Source: Polyporus tsugae (Eukaryota > Basidiomycota > Agaricomycetes > Polyporales > Polyporaceae). Taken from it: 64,000 nucleotides of DNA. Position numbers and translations under genes: made by a program. The stretch lies in NCBI GenBank assembly GCA_024305745.1, contig JAHRBS010000007.1, positions 2,294,001 through 2,358,000 of the forward strand, written 5' to 3'. Below the pieces are notes generated by a model. That model worked only from the letters and a program-made list of their open reading frames with translations. It made no database searches and was not told where the DNA came from. Position 1 is the stretch's first letter. The number at the start of each line of letters is the position of its first letter. Shown here piece by piece: positions 59,142 to 64,000 of the stretch.

Positions 59142-60087
59142 GACGAAGGGGACGAGGAGGATGATTCGGCGAACATGTTGACCGGGTCGGCAGCGATCAA
59201 GCGGGGAGCAAAAGCTAGACGCGCGTTTTAGACTACCCCCCACAGTCCCACCCTCCCCAGCGGTTCGGGGTCCTGATGTGAACTTTTGGTCAAACTTTTT
59301 GTTATGCATCCATGTACATGGATTAACCACTTTCAATCGATCTGTAATGCCTCCCTGGGTACGAATATCGGCATTTGACGGCATGCTACGCATTGCTGAG
59401 AGGATGGGAGTCGAAACATATCGCCGACCACCCTCAGCCTTCCTAATCTGACATCCGACGGCATTCGCCGTGACCTCACCTTTCCCAACCTACCCTAACC
59501 TACCTCGGGGACGATGGCTGCGGGTTTCTGTTGCCTTCTGACCACGTGTTAACGCCTATGGGAGGGCTTCGCATGTTGGGAAGAAGACCTTTCCTCAATT
59601 TATCCCGTGAATTTGCTACGCACAGGAAGTTGGAGGCCGTCCCAAGTTAGTCCTGCAGTTCGGGTGCCCCAAGACGTGTCGCTGACCCCATCTCATTAGT
59701 GCGAAGCCAAGCAAAGCCGTACGAGCGTACTAGTGACGTGTGCACAGCTTGAATCTATGTATTAAGGGCGGGTGCGCATCGTCCCAGCTTCGGCTTGGAG
59801 CGTCAGCTTTCTTGTGAGCTTGTGGCGCGGCGTGTTCTGTACTGCAATACTTCGAGTGCTCCGTTGCGTCCAGACACATCCAGCTAGCCAGTCAATATGA
59901 GCGCGAACACGATGCCAGTGGGTGCGCGCACCAGGTGACTTCATTGCAGGCTTTCGCCCACCCACAGGCTGACAGGGACTCTTATGGCAGTACTTGGGAG
60001 GCAGGGCGAGGCTTAAGTCCTGGCTCCGGCATGCAACTCTTGCTAGTCGCCAATACACATTGTAATAGTCATCAATAAAACATGAAC

Positions 60088-60200
60088 AAAACAGGACTTT
60101 GCATCGGGATGGGCTGGACCAGTAAACTGCACGAGTGGGATTCGAACCTGGCGCCAGCCGATCACCTGTTAACCGCTGAGTGACCTTGTCGAACGTCCAA
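60088..60200 (-). ncRNA. tRNA-like element with A/B boxes (possible Pol III transcript or tRNA relic)
   Basis: On the minus strand an A-box-like GGTCACTCAGCGG is followed by a perfect B box, GGTTCGAATCC (60148-60138), and then a TTTT terminator at 60091-60088. The spacing between boxes is too short for a full anticodon arm and the T-stem pairs poorly, so it is not a normal tRNA. It may be a truncated tRNA, a SINE head or a small Pol III RNA. Confidence 0.3.
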
Positions 60201-60505
60201 AACGGGGTGGAGGGTGTGCATCCGGGGTCCTAGCTGAACTTTTTGGAGTTGAAATGAAGATTCCTTGAAACGCGCCCCGCTTGGCAGCGATGGATCCAGG
60301 ATTCCAATATGATAGCATAAGATGCGCGGCTGGAATTTGCCTATCCATACTTTCTGGAATATTACTATTTAGTACTTACTGTACTGTTGTACCTTTGCAA
60401 AGGCCAGAGCGGACATCTGATCAGACTTTCAAATTCACTAAGTAGTCTTGGTCGCGCGCGGTGAAATTCGGCACTTCCCGGTCCAGAAGTACGATCACGT
60501 GTACG

Positions 60506-60524
60506 GTGCACGTGCACGACGCGT
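60506..60524. promoter_or_regulatory. E-box palindrome and MCB element before RAD54
   Basis: GTGCACGTGCAC (60506-60517) is a perfect 12-base palindrome centred on a CACGTG E-box, immediately followed by ACGCGT at 60519-60524, 83-88 bases upstream of the RAD54 ATG. Yeast RAD54 is also a G1/S-peaking, MCB-linked gene (established knowledge). Confidence 0.5.
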
Positions 60525-60606
60525 CGGTTCCGGTGCCACGGCTGAGGGTGTCACTCTTGCGGCGGCAACCATCTCCATCCCCATCTCAATCTCCACTCCT
60601 GCCGAC

Positions 60607-63600
60607 ATGTTGCGACGTGCACCAGTAACCCCAGACGGCAAGCCCGTAGATCGCTTCCAGGAGAGTGTTCGCGTCAGTAAGCCCTTCAAGCCCCCCTCTC
60701 TCGCTGTCTCCAGAGATCAGCCGCAGAGGAAACGGAAACGCGTCTCGTACAAGGGAGCACAAGCGCGCTCCGACGATTCTGACTCCGAGAACGAGGGCGG
60801 GCCCAAGAAGAAGAAGAAGAAGGGCGGAAAGGATGGCTTCGAACTTACCCTCGATAACAATATCGTCAACTATCCTGTCTTCAAGCCAAAGCCTTTCGAC
60901 AACATTCATCGCCGATTCTCCATTCCACAGATGCGCAACAAGGATGGCGAGATCATTCCAACCATCCAGTCGAATATCGCTCTCGGCATCCGACCAGTCG
61001 CAAACATCATTCCCAGACCATTGCACGATCCTATGGCCGACCATGCCATTGTCCTCTATGATCCCACCATTGACGATAGGGAAACAGACGAGGAGCGGAG
61101 GGAACGAGAAAAAGAGGAGGCCAAGGAGCGCGCCCTGAAGGAGGCGCAGGAGAAGTGTGTTGGTATGTACAATCCCCATAAGAGTCTGAAGGAGTTGTTG
61201 GGTGGTGGAAAGGACAAGAAGAAGAAAGCCGACAAGGTTCCCGTGGTGATCGATCCCCGTCTGTGCAAGGTATTGCGTCCTCACCAAATCGAGGGGGTCA
61301 AAGTGAGTCCCAGCTCCTTGTTCGTGCCCTGTTCGCCAACACTGTGCGTGCAGTTCTTGTACCGTTGTACGACAGGAATGGTCGTCGAGAACCAGTACGG
61401 TTGTATCATGGCCGACGAGATGGGTCTCGGGAAGACTTTACAATGCATTGCTCTTATGTGGACGCTCATCAAACAATCACCACACCCCGGGAAGTCCACA
61501 ATCGAAAAATGCATCATCGCATGCCCCTCCAGTCTCGTTAAGAACTGGGCTAATGAATTAGGTGTGTGTGGAGTGCGCCATAAACCGTATACTATATGCT
61601 AACCTTGGTCAAGTCAAATGGCTCGGCAAGGACGCAATCTCTACATTGGCCATAGACGGCAAGGGCAGCAAAGCGGATATGTTAGAGAGGGTCGCCCGTT
61701 GGGTGGCCGCATCCGGTCGCAATGTATCACAACCAGGTGCGTGCTGGCTATCGTCAAGAGGTTTGTATTGGGTCTGAGTGTCATTCTAAGTCATGATTGT
61801 ATCCTATGAGACGTTGCGCACATTGACCGCGTACCTCGCGAACTGCACGATCGGACTCCTCCTTTGCGACGAAGGTCACCGTTTGAAGAACTCAGGTGCG
61901 CACCCTCCGGTCTTCTGTCAGTATTGTGTACTCATCGTCAGGCAGAGTCGCAAACCTTCCAGGCTCTCAACGGCCTAAATGTCAAGCGCCGAGTCATCCT
62001 TTCCGGGACCCCTATTCAGGTATGTGATAGAATCACAAGTATCACGCCTGTGCCTAATGGTGTCGTGTAGAACGACCTGTCAGAATACTTTTCGCTTTTG
62101 AACTTCGCCAACCCCAATTTCCTCGGTACGAAGAACGATTTCCGCAAGAACTTCGAGAATGTCATCATCCGCGGTCGCGATGCGGATGCCACCGATGCCG
62201 TCAAAGCAGTGTGCGAGAAGAAACTGAAGGAACTCGGCAGCATCGTTACGAAGTTCATCATCCGTCGTACCAACGACCTACTCTCCAAATACCGTACGTA
62301 CCCTTTTGAGGTCGGGTATCCCGTGGTACATGGGTTGATATTCGTGTGTATGCAGTGCCTGTCAAGTACGAGCAGGTCGTGTTCTGCAGGCCGTCCGCGC
62401 TGCAGCTCTCCCTCTACCGGCTATTCATCTCTTCCCCTGAGATTCAAGCATTGCTTCGTGGAAAGGACTCGCAGCCGCTCAAGGCGATCAACATCCTCAA
62501 GAAGCTGTGTAACCACCCCGAGCTCCTCGACCTGCCCGGCGACCTCCGCGGGTCCGAGAATCTCCTCCCAGAGGACTTCAGTGGTGCGGGGAGCAGTGCG
62601 CGCGACAAGGGCAGGAACCACACTGTCCATTGCGAGTGGGGTGGCAAATTCCTTGTGCTTGAAAGGTACTGGTTGGCCAGAAATGCATCGAACCGTGGTC
62701 TGAGCATGCCGTTTCAGGTTTCTTCACCGCATACGCACGGAAACGAACGACAAGATCGTCCTTATCAGCAACTACACGCAGACATTGGACCTGTTCGAGA
62801 AGTTGTTGCGGAGCAAGAAGTGAGTCCGACTACTGCGCCTACCCCACTTTCTGATAACGATAACTGATAATCAAACCTGGGCAGGTATGGCTACTTCCGT
62901 CTGGATGGCACGATGACGATCAACAAGCGGCAGAAGCTGGTCGACCAGTTCAACGACCCGATCGGCAAGGAGTTCGTTTTCTTGCTCAGTAGCAAGGCTG
63001 GTGGATGTGGTATCAACCTCATCGGCGCGAATCGCCTTATCCTCTTCGACCCTGGTACGTCTGCGTCAGCATGTTGTGTCAATACACTGTCTAATTTTCT
63101 TGTTAGACTGGAACCCGGCCGCTGACCAGCAGGCCCTCGCCCGTGTGTGGCGTGATGGGCAGAAGAAAGAATGTGCGTACTTTCTCTTCGCTCGCCTCCC
63201 TCGGACGCCGGCTCACATTCCCTGGATAGGTTTCGTCTACCGGTTCATCTCCACTGGCACGATCGAGGAGAAAATATTCCAGCGCCAGGCGAACAAGCAG
63301 TCTCTTTCCTCTGCCGTCGTCGACGAGAAGGAGGATGTCGAGCGCCACTTCTCACTCGACTCACTGCGGAAGTTGTTTTTGTTCAACGAGAACACGCTCT
63401 GTGAGACCCACGAGACGTTCAAGTGCAAGCGGTGCAAGGATGGCAGGCAGTTCATCAAGGCCCCTGCATTGCTCTACGGTGATGCGAGCACGTAAGTATA
63501 CTTCTTGTTTATGTTTATGCAAGCGTAGCGGGTCGTTGACCCTGAGATCTAGGTGGAACCACTTCACAAACGGAGAGCTGAAGAACAACCATGATGACCT

Positions 63601-63661
63601 ACTTCGTGCTGAAGTTGGGTTGCCTGAAGTTTCGTTTGTTTTCCAGTACATCAGTCATTAG
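60607..63661 (+). CDS. RAD54: RAD54 recombination translocase (SNF2 family)
   Basis: dsDNA-dependent ATPase that works with Rad51 in homologous recombination. The N-terminus is basic ([27 protein letters not shown]) with Lys runs like nuclear signals. Helicase motifs in order: [15 protein letters not shown], motif [13 protein letters not shown], motif [15 protein letters not shown], motif [23 protein letters not shown], then [69 protein letters not shown] and motif [18 protein letters not shown]. The tail has [18 protein letters not shown], a Cys cluster typical of RAD54, ending VFQYISH with TAG 63659-63661. The DEGH box and C-terminal cysteines distinguish it from other SNF2 proteins. About nine introns. 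ATG 60607 fits the family start; the frame is open upstream to 60448. Confidence 0.97.
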
Positions 63662-63930
63662 TCGCTATGCGATTGCTTTTAGGAGTCGTTCAGGTTTCAT
63701 GGTGACGCTTTTCCTTGCTCACTAGACGACGGACTTCTTGGGACTGAGCATTGATTGTAATACCTATACCTTGCACATCATGTAACAACATATGGAATCA
63801 GTACGTACGTAGAGCGACCCAAGCGGTAGCATGTTCGACTAGGGATACATATAATAGTACACGCCGAAATAACTTCATGTCCGCAGTGTGAGGGTAGCAG
63901 TGAAGGAAACATAGGATGCTCCGACGTACT

Positions 63931-64000
63931 TCATGGGACCACGTCGTTCCAGCTGCCCCATTCCCCTGCGATCTTCCGCACCTTGACCTTCTCGCCTACA
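63931..64000 (-). CDS. C-terminal fragment of an unidentified gene (enters from the right edge)
   Basis: A minus-strand frame open to the window edge reads VGEKVKVRKIAGEWGSWNDV before a TGA at 63933-63931. The composition looks coding, but 22 codons do not allow a family assignment. It may equally be a chance frame. Confidence 0.35.
   Translation of the reverse strand, partial: VGEKVKVRKIAGEWGSWNDVVP

Larger units (their letters stand above)
59142..60606. other. Divergent intergenic region, acyltransferase / RAD54
   Basis: 1.5 kb. Contains the tRNA-like Pol III-type signals and the RAD54-proximal elements listed separately. Frames up to 98 codons show no domain. Confidence 0.45.

Overview
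This window looks like chromosomal DNA from a basidiomycete fungus, most likely an Agaricomycete (possibly a polypore). Genes are dense and on both strands. Most are cut by many short introns, typically 50-65 bases with GT..AG ends. The proteins are eukaryotic, and several have basidiomycete-style families or features: a DUF7918-type protein, an FKS1 with non-ascomycete hot-spot sequences, and a fused proton-pumping transhydrogenase. I see no transposon, virus, CRISPR array or rRNA. All exon joins were made by eye from splice signals and protein family fit.

Layout, left to right: the 5' end of an MFS drug/H+ antiporter gene leaving the window (104-676, -); Ran GTPase (2189-3320, +); a PTC7-like mitochondrial PP2C phosphatase (4191-5882, +); 1,3-beta-glucan synthase FKS1 (7252-13420, +); the GPI-transamidase subunit GAA1 (13972-16369, +); TFIID subunit TAF7 (16522-18213, -), head to head with a metaxin/SAM37-like outer-membrane import factor (18417-19855, +); deubiquitinase OTU1/YOD1 (20150-21507, +); an APE1/ExoIII-type AP endonuclease (21901-24541, +); and a Golgi UDP-sugar transporter (25872-27663, +).

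A block of minus-strand metabolic genes follows: NAD(P) transhydrogenase (29244-33783), a DapA/HOGA-type aldolase (34272-35528), tRNA pseudouridine-55 synthase PUS4 (36604-37900) and an aldo-keto reductase (38224-39339). Then come a DUF7918-type protein (41217-42508, +), ESCRT-III CHMP7 (43147-44796, +) and a single-pass membrane protein of unknown role (45016-47299, -).

The right end is rich in chromatin and DNA-damage genes: a 53BP1/Crb2/Rad9-type checkpoint adaptor with Tudor-like and BRCT regions (47685-51815, +), a chromodomain/AT-hook protein (52415-55757, +), a CAT-fold acyltransferase (57262-59141, -) and RAD54 (60607-63661, +). A short minus-strand C-terminal fragment enters at the right edge.

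Three observations deserve most attention. (1) The protein at 52415-55757 carries a chromodomain spread over five exons, one only 15 bases long, then six tandem AT-hook units and a conserved-looking C-terminal domain. It could be a heterochromatin reader of RITS/Chp1 type, though that is an inference. (2) The checkpoint adaptor just upstream has eight tandem 13-residue units carrying TQ and SP sites. (3) An exact MCB element (ACGCGT) lies 40-90 bases upstream of the start codon of all four DNA-repair/chromatin genes (APE1, the checkpoint adaptor, the chromodomain gene, RAD54), which suggests shared G1/S control.
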